Origin: Burkholderia sp. 8Y
GTDB lineage: Bacteria > Pseudomonadota > Gammaproteobacteria > Burkholderiales > Burkholderiaceae
Assembly: GCF_902506145.1 (NCBI RefSeq)
Contig: NZ_LR733554.1
Coordinates: forward strand, 1-64,000
Direction of reading: 5' to 3'
Length of the DNA stretch: 64,000 bases
The first letter of the stretch is position 1. Every line of letters begins with the position of its first letter. The position numbers and the translations under genes are program-made. The notes under the pieces are model-generated. The model searched no databases. It was not told the origin of the DNA and saw nothing but the letters and a program-made list of their open reading frames with translations. Below, in pieces: positions 34,874 to 43,851 of this stretch.

Positions 34874-36064
34874 ATGACTACGACCGCACCTCAAATCAAA
34901 GTTCCCGCCACCTATATGCGCGGCGGCACGAGCAAAGGCACGTTCTTCCGCCTCAATGACCTGCCTGCATCATGCCAGCAAGCAGGGCTGGCTCGTGACC
35001 GCTTCATGTTGCGCGTAGTGGGTAGCCCCGATCCCTACGGCAAGCAGATAGACGGCATGGGAGGCGCTTCGTCCAGCACGAGCAAATGCGTGATCCTTGC
35101 GAAGAGCGCGCGGCCGGACTATGACGTCGACTACTACTTCGGGCAGGTTGCAATCGACGCCGCGCTCGTCGACTGGTCGGGCAACTGCGGCAACCTCTCG
35201 GCAGCCGTCGGCGCGTTCGCGCTGCATGCCGGGTTTGTCGACGCCGCCCGCGTGCCGCAAAACGGCGTGTGTGTCGTGCGCATCTGGCAGGCGAACATCA
35301 GCAAGACGATCATCGCGCATGTGCCCGTGACGGATGGTCAGGTGCAGGAGACGGGCGACTTCGAACTGGACGGCGTCACCTTTCCCGCTGCCGAGATCAT
35401 GCTCGAATTCATGGATCCTGCCGACGAAGGCGAGGACGGCGGCGCGATGTTTCCCACGGGCAACGTGGTGGACGATCTCGACGTACCCGGCCTCGGCACG
35501 CTTAAAGCGACGATGATCAACTCCGGCATCCCGACCATCTTCGTCAACGCCAGCGACATCGGTTTGATGGGTACTGAGTTGCAAGACGACATCAACGGCG
35601 ATGTCTCGCGTCTCGCGCAGTTCGAAGTCATCCGCATTGCGGGCGCGCTTCGCATGGGGCTCATCAAGACGCCCGAGGAGGCGGCGAAGCGTCAGCATAC
35701 GCCCAAGATCGCGTTCGTCGCGCCGGCGGCGGATTACATCGCATCGAGCGGAAAGGCCGTTCGCGCAGGCGAATTCGATCTGCTGGTGCGCGCGGTGTCG
35801 ATGGGCAAGCTGCACCACGCGATGATGGGCACGGCGTCCGTCGCGATTGCGACTGCCGCGGCCGTGCCCGGTACGCTCGTCAATCTCGTGGCGGGCGGCG
35901 GCATGCGTGAGGCGGTGCGTTTCGGGCATCCGTCGGGCACCTTGCGTGTTGGTGCGCAGGCCGAGCGGGTGAACGGTCAGTGGACGGTGAACAAGGCCGC
36001 GATGAGTCGCAGCGCGCGCATCCTCATGGAAGGCTTCGTTCGGGTGCCAGGCGACAGCTTCTGA
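34874..36064 (+). CDS. PrpF-family isomerase, 4-oxalomesaconate-tautomerase-like
   Basis: The 396-residue protein opens VPATYMRGGTSKGTFFRLND, the PrpF/GalD signature. It continues QIDGMGGASSSTSKC and NCGNLSAAVGAFA, the two diaminopimelate-epimerase-like halves, with the active-site Cys and Lys candidates in these motifs. PrpF proteins isomerise aconitate-type acids. GalD tautomerises 4-oxalomesaconate in gallate breakdown. Together with two tannase-type esterases and class II aldolases, the gallate-like reading is attractive. The methylcitrate role is less likely, as no prpBCD is near. It follows the exported aldolase gene by 16 bp. Confidence 0.85.
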   Translation: MTTTAPQIKVPATYMRGGTSKGTFFRLNDLPASCQQAGLARDRFMLRVVGSPDPYGKQIDGMGGASSSTSKCVILAKSARPDYDVDYYFGQVAIDAALVDWSGNCGNLSAAVGAFALHAGFVDAARVPQNGVCVVRIWQANISKTIIAHVPVTDGQVQETGDFELDGVTFPAAEIMLEFMDPADEGEDGGAMFPTGNVVDDLDVPGLGTLKATMINSGIPTIFVNASDIGLMGTELQDDINGDVSRLAQFEVIRIAGALRMGLIKTPEEAAKRQHTPKIAFVAPAADYIASSGKAVRAGEFDLLVRAVSMGKLHHAMMGTASVAIATAAAVPGTLVNLVAGGGMREAVRFGHPSGTLRVGAQAERVNGQWTVNKAAMSRSARILMEGFVRVPGDSF

Positions 36065-36250
36065 ACGAGCGTCATGTCCGGACCGGCGACGAGCATACGA
36101 AGCGAGTGCGTCTGATCGGGGCCGGTCGACTTTTCCTCTAGCCACCACGGCCATGCAGTAAGGAGAACGAAGTTTGAAAGAAAGGAACGAGTCGACACAA
36201 GAATGCTGGAACCTTATTCAGCGCAACCATGCCATCCATGGAGGAGATAA

Positions 36251-37465
36251 ATGAAAAAGCAGACAATGGCCGTCGCAGCACTAGCGGGGATCGTGGCGAA
36301 CGGGGCGTCGGCGCAGACCAGCGTCACGTTGTACGGGCTCATCGACACGGGTATCCAATATCAAAGCAGTTCGACCACGCTCGGTACGACGTCGGGCGGG
36401 CGCTCTGCCGTCAAGATGTCGAACGGCGTGTGGCAAGGCAGTCGCTTCGGACTGACCGGCAAGGAGGACATTGGCGGTGGCACGCAGGTCATCTTCACCC
36501 TGGAATCGAGCTTCAATTCGGGGACCGGTGCGGCCGTGCCGACCAACGGCATGTTCGGCCGCCGCTCCTTCGTGGGTCTTTCGAATCCCGCCTACGGTAC
36601 GGTGACGATCGGGCGGCAGTACACGTCATATTACACGCTGCTCGTGCCGTATAGCCCGATCAATTGGTTGACGGGCTATGCAGGCGCGCATCCGGGCGAT
36701 ATCGATTCGATGGATTCCAGCTACCGCGCGAACAACTCGGTGCTGTATGTCTCGCCGTCGTTTCACGGGCTGACGGTGAGTGGCTATTATGCGCTCGGAG
36801 GCGTGCCTGGCGCGTTCAACCGCGGTTCGACCTGGAGCGCGGCGGCACAGTACCTGAACGGACCGTTCGGGATCGCGGCGGCGTTCTTGCGCATCAACAA
36901 CTCGACCCTCGGCGGCGGCGCCTGGGGTGCGGATTCGACGACGAGCAGCGGCGGCTCACAGCCGGGCGTGTCGGCGCTGACGTATGGATATCGCAACAAT
37001 CAGGCGCAACAGCGCGTGGCCGTGGCGGGTGGATGGCAGTTCTCGCCCGCGTTCGATATCTCGCTTTCTTATTCGAACGTACAGTACATTCCGGGCGTGA
37101 ATTCGGGCTTCCGCGACGAAGCGATCTTCAACACAGGCGGGGCGGTGCTGCACTGGAAACCGCGTATCGAATGGGACCTGGCGGCGGGCTACGCCTACAC
37201 GCGCGCAACTGAAGCGAACGGAGTAAAGAGCCCGGCGCATTACAGCCAGTTCAACTTGATGCAGTACTACAACTTGTCCAAGCGCACCGGGCTTTACCTG
37301 CTCGAAGCGTATCAACGCGCAAGCGGACAGACCTACGCGCTCAGTGCGAACGGAGTGGGTAGCATCATCGGCGCAACGGCCAATGTGGGAGATGGCATGA
37401 ACAGCACACCGTCGTCATCAGGAAGCCAGTTTGTCGGAATCGCCGGCATTATTCATCGCTTCTGA
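36251..37465 (+). CDS. Outer-membrane porin (OmpC-like, Burkholderia type)
   Basis: The 404-residue protein has a Sec leader (MKKQTMAVAALAGIVANGAS), then QTSVTLYGLIDTGIQY, FGLTGKEDIGGGTQVIFTLE and RRSFVGLS. It ends in HRF with a C-terminal Phe, the outer-membrane assembly signal. Gram-negative porins are 16-strand trimers for diffusion of small hydrophilic solutes. Strong ribosome-binding site GGAGGAG before the ATG. Position at the end of operon 1 suggests a channel for the aromatic or hydroxy-acid substrate. A converging hairpin separates it from the LysR gene. Confidence 0.9.
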   Translation: MKKQTMAVAALAGIVANGASAQTSVTLYGLIDTGIQYQSSSTTLGTTSGGRSAVKMSNGVWQGSRFGLTGKEDIGGGTQVIFTLESSFNSGTGAAVPTNGMFGRRSFVGLSNPAYGTVTIGRQYTSYYTLLVPYSPINWLTGYAGAHPGDIDSMDSSYRANNSVLYVSPSFHGLTVSGYYALGGVPGAFNRGSTWSAAAQYLNGPFGIAAAFLRINNSTLGGGAWGADSTTSSGGSQPGVSALTYGYRNNQAQQRVAVAGGWQFSPAFDISLSYSNVQYIPGVNSGFRDEAIFNTGGAVLHWKPRIEWDLAAGYAYTRATEANGVKSPAHYSQFNLMQYYNLSKRTGLYLLEAYQRASGQTYALSANGVGSIIGATANVGDGMNSTPSSSGSQFVGIAGIIHRF

Positions 37466-37476
37466 TGAGGTAGGGC

Positions 37477-37497
37477 AAGGCGCCATCTGAGCGCCTT
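37477..37497. terminator. Bidirectional terminator between porin and LysR genes
   Basis: AAGGCGC (37477-37483) pairs with GCGCCTT (37491-37497) around a 7-base loop. It lies between the converging porin and LysR genes. Short poly-T only. Confidence 0.5.
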
Positions 37498-37502
37498 CTC
37501 CA

Positions 37503-38357
37503 TTACAGCCGCAGCGTCCCGAGCGAATCGAAGAGACGGCGCGCAGCCGTGTTCGGCGACTGGCCGAGGTAGAGGTTATAAGACACGTCCGGCAGGCGCG
37601 GGAGCCCTTCGGCTTCTCCCAGCACGCGGAAATCCGGGCCCATCATCTCGACAGAGCGCGCTGTCACGCCGAGTCCCGCTCGCACAGCCGCGCGAATGCC
37701 GGTCAGCGTCGGGGACGAGTAACTCACACGCCACGGCGTCTTCGAACGTTCGAGATGCTCCACCGCGATGCGTCGAAAAAGGCTGGGTTCATCGGCGGTA
37801 ATCAGATCCAGCGGTGATCCTGGGTCGTAGTTATAGTCGGCTGCGCAAATCCAGACGGTCGGCGACGTTCGCAACGTGATGCGCCGATGCTCCGGGTATT
37901 CGCGCGGCGAAATGGTCATGTCGATCTCGCCGCGCTTCATTGCCTGCATCAAGAAAGGGCTGCGGCCGACGTGGATGGTCATGCGCAAGCTCGGAAACGC
38001 TTTTGAGAATCGCTGCAGGAGACTCGGAAGCATCGAATCGGCCACGTCTTCCGGCGCGCCGATACGCACTTCGCCGGTCAACACCGAGCCTGTGATTGCG
38101 GCGCACGCTTCGTCGTTGAGAGCCAGCATGCGTCGAGAATACTCGAGGAGCTTGAGGCCCTCGGCGGTCAGACGCTTCGCGCGCCCTTGCTTGAGGAATA
38201 GTGTCTTTGCCAGTTGCGCTTCGAGCTTTTGCATCTGTTGCGTCACTGCGGATTGCGTCCGATGCACTGATTCCGCCGCCGCCGAGAACGATTCGCGCTC
38301 TACGATGGCCACGAAGGTTCGCAACAGTTCGAGGTCGAGATTGACTATTACCGCCAT
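37503..38357 (-). CDS. LysR-family transcriptional regulator
   Basis: The 284-residue protein has the LTTR HTH at residues 7-50: LDLELLRTFVAIVERESFSA, then HRTQSAVTQQMQKLEAQL. The effector-binding domain follows (GEVRIGAPEDVADSMLPSLL). It is transcribed away from the second monooxygenase operon. A T-N11-A box (38378-38392) lies 20 bp before its start and about 65 bp before the inferred start of that operon. The expected action is activation of the operon with autorepression. The related box before operon 1 implies control of both. Confidence 0.9.
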   Translation of the reverse strand: MAVIVNLDLELLRTFVAIVERESFSAAAESVHRTQSAVTQQMQKLEAQLAKTLFLKQGRAKRLTAEGLKLLEYSRRMLALNDEACAAITGSVLTGEVRIGAPEDVADSMLPSLLQRFSKAFPSLRMTIHVGRSPFLMQAMKRGEIDMTISPREYPEHRRITLRTSPTVWICAADYNYDPGSPLDLITADEPSLFRRIAVEHLERSKTPWRVSYSSPTLTGIRAAVRAGLGVTARSVEMMGPDFRVLGEAEGLPRLPDVSYNLYLGQSPNTAARRLFDSLGTLRL

Positions 38358-38377
38358 GTTTCCACCCGCAAAGTTTC

Positions 38378-38392
38378 ATAAGCGAAGCTAAT
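38378..38392. promoter_or_regulatory. LysR-type operator before operon 2 (predicted)
   Basis: ATAAGCGAAGCTAAT has T-N11-A spacing and near-palindromic ends. It sits 25 bp before the start of the exact repeat, the same distance as the box of operon 1. Confidence 0.6.
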
Positions 38393-38402
38393 GCATTCTA
38401 AC

Positions 38403-39726
38403 GAAATGCTGGATTGTTTGGGCTCTGCCTGGTCCCGTATAGTTGACTTCAAGTTAAGCGGTTGCCGAGGGAGGTCTGTCCTGGCGACACGAACACAATG
38501 AATCAGGAGACACGCATGGTCATGAAGTGCCGAATCGCCATCGTCGGAGGAGGACTTGCCGGTGCTGCGACGTTGAACGCGCTGCACACCTTCGGCATCG
38601 AGGCGGAACTGTTCGAGGCGGCGCCCGCGCTGGGCGAAATCGGTGCCGCGGTGAGTTGCAGCCCGCAAGCGGTTAAGGCGCTGTGGGGCCTGGGTGCAAA
38701 GGGCCGCATCGATGCCGTGGGGCATCGCTCGCCGGGCGAATACACGCGCAACATGCAGTCCGGGGAATTCCTGCAGTTTCGCGATCGCTTCAAGCTGGCC
38801 GAGAAGTGGGGCGCACCTTACTACTCGTTTCATCGCGCGGATCTGCTTGACGCGCTCGCCGCGGGGCTGGATCAGTCGCACATTCATCTTGGACATCGGC
38901 TCGCATGGGTGAACGAGCGTAGCGATGCAGTCGAGCTCGTATTCGAAAACGGCACCCGCGTCGAGGCCGAATATGTGATCGGCGCTGACGGCGTGAAATC
39001 GGTGCTGCGTCAGGCGCTCTATGGCGACGACAACCCGACCTACACGGGCCAGATGGCGTGGCGTGCGCTGCTCGATGCGAGCATCGTGCCGGACTGGATT
39101 CTCGAGCCGAGCGGTCAGACCGAATGGGTCGGCCCGGGCGCGCATGTGCGAGCGTACTACATCCGGCAGAAGAAGCTGGTCAATATCGTGACGCAGCAGG
39201 ACACGGCCGAGTGGGTCGAAGAGAGCTGGAACAAGCAGGGCGATCCGGACGAAATGCGTGCGAGCTTCGAGAACCCCGAGCCGCGTTTGAAAGAACTGCT
39301 GGGTTTGGTCACGAAGTGCATGAAGTGGGGCCTGTTTGCGCGGCCGATCAATGACAACTGGGGCCGTGGGCGCATTCAGTTGATCGGCGATGCGGCACAC
39401 GCAATGGTACCCAACGCGGGACAAGGCGCGTGTCAGGCGTTCGAGGACGCGTACATCCTCGGGCGCTGGCTGAGTGCAAGCGCCGATCCGATTCAGGCGT
39501 TCACCGAATTCCGCCGGGTGCGCATCCCGCGCGTGCATGGTGTGCAGCGTCTGTCGCTGGCGAACCTGCGCTTCAAGCACATGAAGGACAGTCAGGCGCA
39601 AAAGGAAGCCATCGTCACGGGCAAGGGCAGCGTGCACGGCACGAACGACTGGCTCTATGGCTTCGATCCGACGACCGACTGGAACAAGACGCCCGTCGTG
39701 GCCGAACAGTATGCCGATGCGCCTGC
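38403..39726 (+). repeat. 1,324-bp direct repeat, copy 2
   Basis: This segment matches 28460-29783. It contains the promoter and the monooxygenase gene up to its last codons, where the sequences part after GCGCCTGC. Confidence 0.85.
38414..38443 (+). promoter_or_regulatory. Sigma-70-type promoter of operon 2 (predicted)
   Basis: TTGTTT and TATAGT with 18-bp spacing, identical in position and elements to copy 1. Confidence 0.4.
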
Positions 39727-39739
39727 AACGGCTGCCTGA
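38516..39739 (+). CDS. FAD-dependent aromatic monooxygenase, copy 2
   Basis: The 407-residue protein matches the product of 28573-29829 through ADAPA. It then ends TAA instead of the 13 extra residues of copy 1. All FAD motifs are intact (GGGLAGAATLNAL, GADGVKSVLRQ, GDAAHAMVPNAG). The ATG at 38516 has CAGGAG upstream. It begins operon 2 behind its LysR regulator. This is probably the original location, because the regulator is adjacent. The copies have hardly diverged, so the duplication is recent or maintained by gene conversion. Confidence 0.85.
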   Translation: MVMKCRIAIVGGGLAGAATLNALHTFGIEAELFEAAPALGEIGAAVSCSPQAVKALWGLGAKGRIDAVGHRSPGEYTRNMQSGEFLQFRDRFKLAEKWGAPYYSFHRADLLDALAAGLDQSHIHLGHRLAWVNERSDAVELVFENGTRVEAEYVIGADGVKSVLRQALYGDDNPTYTGQMAWRALLDASIVPDWILEPSGQTEWVGPGAHVRAYYIRQKKLVNIVTQQDTAEWVEESWNKQGDPDEMRASFENPEPRLKELLGLVTKCMKWGLFARPINDNWGRGRIQLIGDAAHAMVPNAGQGACQAFEDAYILGRWLSASADPIQAFTEFRRVRIPRVHGVQRLSLANLRFKHMKDSQAQKEAIVTGKGSVHGTNDWLYGFDPTTDWNKTPVVAEQYADAPATAA

Positions 39740-39755
39740 AGGGAATCAGACAGAC

Positions 39756-40631
39756 ATGGATATGAGCACCGTATCGACCCGTCAAAGGCTGAAGGCTCTC
39801 GTTGAAGCCCGCCGTGGTGTCATCGTGCCGGGCGCGTTCAACGCACTGTCGGCGCGTGTCATCGAGGACCTCGGCTATGAAGTTGTCTACGTGACAGGGG
39901 CGGGCGTGACGAATATGTACTTCGGCATGCCGGACCAGGGGTTCTTGGGCCTCGCCGAGATAGCGGATCACACGGCCCGTATCAGAGATGCGGTGACGCT
40001 GCCCGTCATCGTCGATGCGGATACCGGTTTCGGCAATGCGCTCAACGTCGCGCATACCGTGCGCACGCTGGAACGTGCCGGTGCGGACTGCATTCAGTTC
40101 GAAGACCAGGTCGCGCCGAAACGTTGCGGTCATTTTTCCGGCAAGGACGTCATCTCGACTGATGAAGCCGTGAAAAAGATCCGCGCTGCTGTCGATGCGC
40201 GCCAGGACGAGAACCTCTTGATCATGGCACGCACGGACGCCGCGGCGACGCACGGCTTCGAAGCTGCCATCGAGCGCGCGCAACTGTTCGCGGAGGCGGG
40301 CGCCGACATCCTGTTCGTCGAGGCCGTCACGCAGCCCGACGAGGTGCGTGCATTGCCATCGCGCCTCGCCAAGCCTCAACTGATGAACATGGTCATAGGC
40401 GGGAAGACACCCATCCTCAGCGCGGAGCAGTTGGGTCAACTAGGCTACGGCATCGTTCTTTATGCGAACGCTGCACTTCAGGGCGCGGTAATGGGCATGC
40501 AGAAGGCGCTCGGCGTGCTGCGCAATGAAAAGCAGTTGCTCGAATCGAGCGGCCTAGTGACGACTTTCGCCGAACGGCAACGTCTCGTGGGCAAGCCCGA
40601 GTGGGATGCGTTGGAACGACGCTACGCCTGA
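39756..40631 (+). CDS. Isocitrate-lyase/PEP-mutase-family enzyme
   Basis: The 291-residue protein has the family TIM-barrel motifs: GVIVPGAFNALSARVIEDLG, then VIVDADTGFGNALNV with the metal-binding Asp pair, CIQFEDQVAPKRCGHFSGK with catalytic KRCGH (Cys124) and ARTDAAATHGFEAAIERA. The Cys in KRCGH is typical of lyases (methylisocitrate or 2,3-dimethylmalate lyase) rather than phosphonate mutases. It would cleave a hydroxy-dicarboxylate into pyruvate plus another acid. It begins 16 bp after the monooxygenase stop. The longer frame from 39657 is excluded. Confidence 0.85.
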   Translation: MDMSTVSTRQRLKALVEARRGVIVPGAFNALSARVIEDLGYEVVYVTGAGVTNMYFGMPDQGFLGLAEIADHTARIRDAVTLPVIVDADTGFGNALNVAHTVRTLERAGADCIQFEDQVAPKRCGHFSGKDVISTDEAVKKIRAAVDARQDENLLIMARTDAAATHGFEAAIERAQLFAEAGADILFVEAVTQPDEVRALPSRLAKPQLMNMVIGGKTPILSAEQLGQLGYGIVLYANAALQGAVMGMQKALGVLRNEKQLLESSGLVTTFAERQRLVGKPEWDALERRYA

Positions 40632-40662
40632 ATCCATTGAGCGGCCCCATGCACACGATAAA

Positions 40663-40682
40663 AACGGAAGACTCATTCCGTT
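40663..40682. terminator. Small hairpin between lyase and MFS genes
   Basis: AACGGAA pairs with TTCCGTT around GACTCA. It is probably an attenuating or processing hairpin rather than a strong terminator, because the operon seems to continue. Confidence 0.3.
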
Positions 40683-40736
40683 GTCAATCAGCTTGAAACT
40701 GCGTCTTCGCTAAAGCGAGACGTCAAGGAGACAAAA

Positions 40737-42170
40737 ATGGCAGATATGGCCCAGAGTCGGACCGATATCGCGGGCGCCGGCGTAGAGGCTGCGCGAGCGT
40801 CATCGTCGACATTGGCTGGGGTCAGGAGGATGACCTACACCGAATTTCTCGACGATTGCCCCATGACGGGCTTTCTATGGACGCTGCTTCTAGGCTGCGT
40901 GCTCGCCCAGATACTGGACGGCTTCGATTTTCAGACGACGTCGTTCGCGCTGCCGCTCATCATCAAGGAATTCGCGATCAGTCCCGCGCAGGCTGGGTTG
41001 ATCGGCTCGGTGACCAACATAGGCCTGCTGCTGGGCGCTTTGTTGTTTGCTCCGCTCGCCGATCGCATCGGCCGTCGACCTATCTTCCAGTGGGCGCTCT
41101 TCGCCTATGCATTCGGCACGATGTTGAGCGCCATCGCGCCGACCTATGGCGTGCTTCTGCTGGCCCGGTTCACCACAGGGCTCGGTATCGCCGCCGAATT
41201 TCCCGTCGCCTTTTCGCTTCTCGCCGAGTATTCGCCGAAGCGGCTGCGGCATATCTTTGTCGGGTCCGGCGCCATCGGCTATTCGTTCGGGTGGTTCGTC
41301 TGTGCGGTTGTGGCGACCATTGTCGTGCCGACCTTCGGATGGCGCGCCCTGTTCTGGATCGGAGTTACGCCTGCGCTCATGATCGTCTATGTGCGCCGCT
41401 ATATTCCCGAGTCGATCCGCTTTTTGCTTCAGCAAGGGCGCACGGCGGAAGCGGCTGCCGTCGCAAGAAAGATCGCGGACGATGCAGGGTATGGCGCCAT
41501 CGAACTGGTTGCTCCCGACTCGACGGCCGAAGTCCGTCCCAACATCGGCCAGCAGTTCTCGGCGCTGCGCTTTTCCGCACTCGCCATCATCGTGCTCGGT
41601 CTCTTTCAACTGGCGAACAACATTCAGGTCGTGGGCTTCGGCACATGGCTACCGTCGATCTTCTTGCGGCAAGGCTTCACGCTCACGAAGAGCTTCACGT
41701 TCACGATGATCGTGTTGGCCGTGACGCCGCTGGGTCAGATCTTCGGCATGTGGCTGCAGGACAAGATGCCGCGAAAGTGGGCCATGCTGCTGCTTTCCGG
41801 CGCCAGCGCGGTGTGCTTCTTCGGCTTCGGTCTCGCGTTCGAGTACAAGTGGCCTATCGAGATCATCGTGGCCTGCGACGTGGGTTATCAGTTCTTCTCC
41901 GGCGGCGTGGTTCCGATCTTCTACACGTTGACCTCCGAACTCTTCCCGACGAAGTGTCGCGCGTTGGCCTCGGGTCTGGTCATCGCGGCTGCGCGTCTCG
42001 GGTCGATCTCGGGTCCGTACATTCTCGGGCTATTTCTTACCTTCGGCACGGTCATCCATCAAATCATCTACTACTTCACGATGCCACTCGTCGCTGCTGC
42101 GGTCATCCTGGTTCTGACCGTGAAGGTGGATTCGCGCCAAAAGACGCTCGAAGAGGTCACGGAAGAATGA
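40737..42170 (+). CDS. MFS transporter, aromatic-acid:H+ symporter-like
   Basis: The 477-residue protein has twelve membrane helices, with QILDGFDFQTTSFALPL in helix 1, the DRIGRRPIF loop and FTTGLGIAAEFPVAFSLLAEY in helix 4. These fit the AAHS group (PcaK/BenK-like), which imports aromatic acids with protons. AAGGAG lies before the ATG. The N-terminal ~40 residues are cytoplasmic. It is followed by the exported binding-protein gene with ATGA overlap, an unusual pairing because MFS permeases do not normally need a binding protein. Confidence 0.85.
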   Translation: MADMAQSRTDIAGAGVEAARASSSTLAGVRRMTYTEFLDDCPMTGFLWTLLLGCVLAQILDGFDFQTTSFALPLIIKEFAISPAQAGLIGSVTNIGLLLGALLFAPLADRIGRRPIFQWALFAYAFGTMLSAIAPTYGVLLLARFTTGLGIAAEFPVAFSLLAEYSPKRLRHIFVGSGAIGYSFGWFVCAVVATIVVPTFGWRALFWIGVTPALMIVYVRRYIPESIRFLLQQGRTAEAAAVARKIADDAGYGAIELVAPDSTAEVRPNIGQQFSALRFSALAIIVLGLFQLANNIQVVGFGTWLPSIFLRQGFTLTKSFTFTMIVLAVTPLGQIFGMWLQDKMPRKWAMLLLSGASAVCFFGFGLAFEYKWPIEIIVACDVGYQFFSGGVVPIFYTLTSELFPTKCRALASGLVIAAARLGSISGPYILGLFLTFGTVIHQIIYYFTMPLVAAAVILVLTVKVDSRQKTLEEVTEE

Positions 42171-42970
42171 TGACGATGACGCTTGCTCGCTATGTCAGAT
42201 TCGCCTTCGTTCCTGCGGCGGCATGTGCAACGATCACCGCCTTCTCCTCTTTTTCGGCTCACGCAGCCGAACTGGACGTCATGACGTCTGGGGGCTTCAC
42301 GGCTGCCTATCAGGCGCTCGGGCCTGAATTTACCCGCGCGACCGGTAATACGTTGCACACGATTCTCGGTCCTTCGATGGGGCAGTCGCCCGAGGCCATT
42401 CCGAACCGGCTTGCGCGCGGAGAATCGGCCGATGTCGTCATCATGGTGGGCTATGCACTCGATGGCTTGATAAAGGAGGGCAAGGTTATGCCCGGCTCAC
42501 GAGTCGAGCTTGCCGACTCGCGCATCGGCATGGTGGTGAAGGCGGGCGCTCCGAGGCCCGACATCTCCACCGTCGACGCATTACAGCACGCGCTTCTGAA
42601 TGCCAAGTCGATTGCCTATTCCGACAGTGCCAGCGGCGTGTACATCAAGAATGAGATGTTCAGGAAACTGGGAATCGAGGAACAAGTGGCATCGAAGGCA
42701 CACATGATTCCGCGCATTCCGGTGGCATCGGTGGTGGCAAAAGGGGACTATGAGGTCGGCTTTCAGCAAGTTGCTGAGTTGCTGCCGGTCGCCGGCGTCG
42801 AGTTCGTCGGCAAAGTGCCGGAGGACGTGCAATCGGTCACGCGCTATGCGGCCGGCATCCCTGTCGGGGCAAAGCACCCTGACGAGGCGCGGGATTTGCT
42901 GCGATTCCTTGCTTCGTCGGCCGCGCAGGCAACGGTGCGCAGGACGGGCCTCGATTCCGTGAAGCCTTAG
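42167..42970 (+). CDS. Exported ModA-like substrate-binding protein
   Basis: The 267-residue protein has a signal peptide (about residues 1-33, ending FSAHAAE). A type 2 binding-protein domain follows: LDVMTSGGFTAAYQALGPEF, ADVVIMVGYALDGLIKEG, IAYSDSASGVYIKNEMF and VVAKGDYEVGFQQVAEL. It is a clear homologue of the leaderless protein at 32316. The ATG overlaps the MFS stop (ATGA), so it is translationally coupled. No ABC components are present. It may deliver ligand to the MFS symporter or act in signalling; both are inference. Confidence 0.8.
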   Translation: MMTMTLARYVRFAFVPAAACATITAFSSFSAHAAELDVMTSGGFTAAYQALGPEFTRATGNTLHTILGPSMGQSPEAIPNRLARGESADVVIMVGYALDGLIKEGKVMPGSRVELADSRIGMVVKAGAPRPDISTVDALQHALLNAKSIAYSDSASGVYIKNEMFRKLGIEEQVASKAHMIPRIPVASVVAKGDYEVGFQQVAELLPVAGVEFVGKVPEDVQSVTRYAAGIPVGAKHPDEARDLLRFLASSAAQATVRRTGLDSVKP

Positions 42971-43057
42971 ACGCATAGTGTTGATAGAAAGACAAGGGCG
43001 GCGATTACCCGCCATATACTCGTATGAAGACGTCCCCCTAACGACTGAGGAGTCATC

Positions 43058-43360
43058 GTGAAACTCAAGGCCGCAAACGTCGTCCTCTCGTTCATCCTGG
43101 CTAGTACGACGGCTTTCGTCGCCCCGCTCTCTCACGCCCAAGGTTCCGGTGCAACGGCTACCGACAGTACTCAAGCCGCACCGACTACCAAAGCGCAAAG
43201 AAAGGCTGCACGAAAAGAGGCGCGCGCAAAGAAGAACGCGGAGCTCAAGAAACTCGAAGACGCGGGATACAACCCGGCAAGAGCTAACGACACGGACTAT
43301 CCTCAAGATGTTCAGCGTGCGCAGAAGAAGGCGGGCGTAGGCGCGGGTGCGAGTCAGTAG
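43058..43360 (+). CDS. DUF4148 small secreted protein
   Basis: The 100-residue protein has a Sec leader cleaved near SHAQ. The mature part is a Lys/Ala-rich helix (KAQRKAARKEARAKKNAELK), then LEDAGYNPARANDTDYPQDV and QRAQKKAG, the DUF4148 core. GTG start with GAGGAG upstream. Periplasmic proteins of this family are frequent in Burkholderiaceae, with unknown role. Compare the frameshifted copy at 28075. Confidence 0.75.
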   Translation: MKLKAANVVLSFILASTTAFVAPLSHAQGSGATATDSTQAAPTTKAQRKAARKEARAKKNAELKKLEDAGYNPARANDTDYPQDVQRAQKKAGVGAGASQ

Positions 43361-43851
43361 CGCGTCGAGGGCGGCTAGCCAGGCTTCCGAAATAATTACC
43401 AATAGACGGCCGCTAGTAGAGACGTGAGCGCCTTGTCCGTGCGCTCACCGACGGAGACATGGCAGCGCATAGGCGCGTCGAGTGCGCGGATCGAATGGCC
43501 TAGCAATGAGCGCTTGTCAACAGAGCATCTCCCAACGTCCGTCGATCATGGATGAGTCAGTTTCTGTCTGAGCGACCCTTACAGGACAATTTTGTAAGCG
43601 TGGCGCTGGCCTTTCTAATGTATGTTTCTACAAGGGTGGAAGGCATCGCGATGCGCTGCATTAACTGGCGACTCGGCGATGGGCAAAAGCAGTCGCGAAC
43701 CGCGATGCGAGGGAAGCGTCGGCGCGCCGGCGGAAGTGCTCGCCCTTTCATCGCGAAAGCATTTTTTATTGATTGCAACAGCTACTCGCTCAGTAGCGTC
43801 AGTATCGCCCTTCAACTGGCGCCTCTGCCGACCAGCCTAATGGGAAGAACC
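43361..43851. other. Intergenic stretch of about 490 bp
   Basis: No gene supported. The plus-strand frame from 43552 runs into the small membrane protein gene, but only its ATG at 43852 has a plausible site. No other structure seen. Confidence 0.4.

Noticed and set aside
34970-36154. 394-codon minus-strand frame
   Set aside because: Antisense to the PrpF-like gene, whose motifs are intact; composition typical of a high-GC shadow frame.
40856-42166. Long frame continuing upstream of the exported ModA-like protein
   Set aside because: It only reads through the MFS gene in another frame. The real start is the ATG at 42167, followed by a signal peptide.
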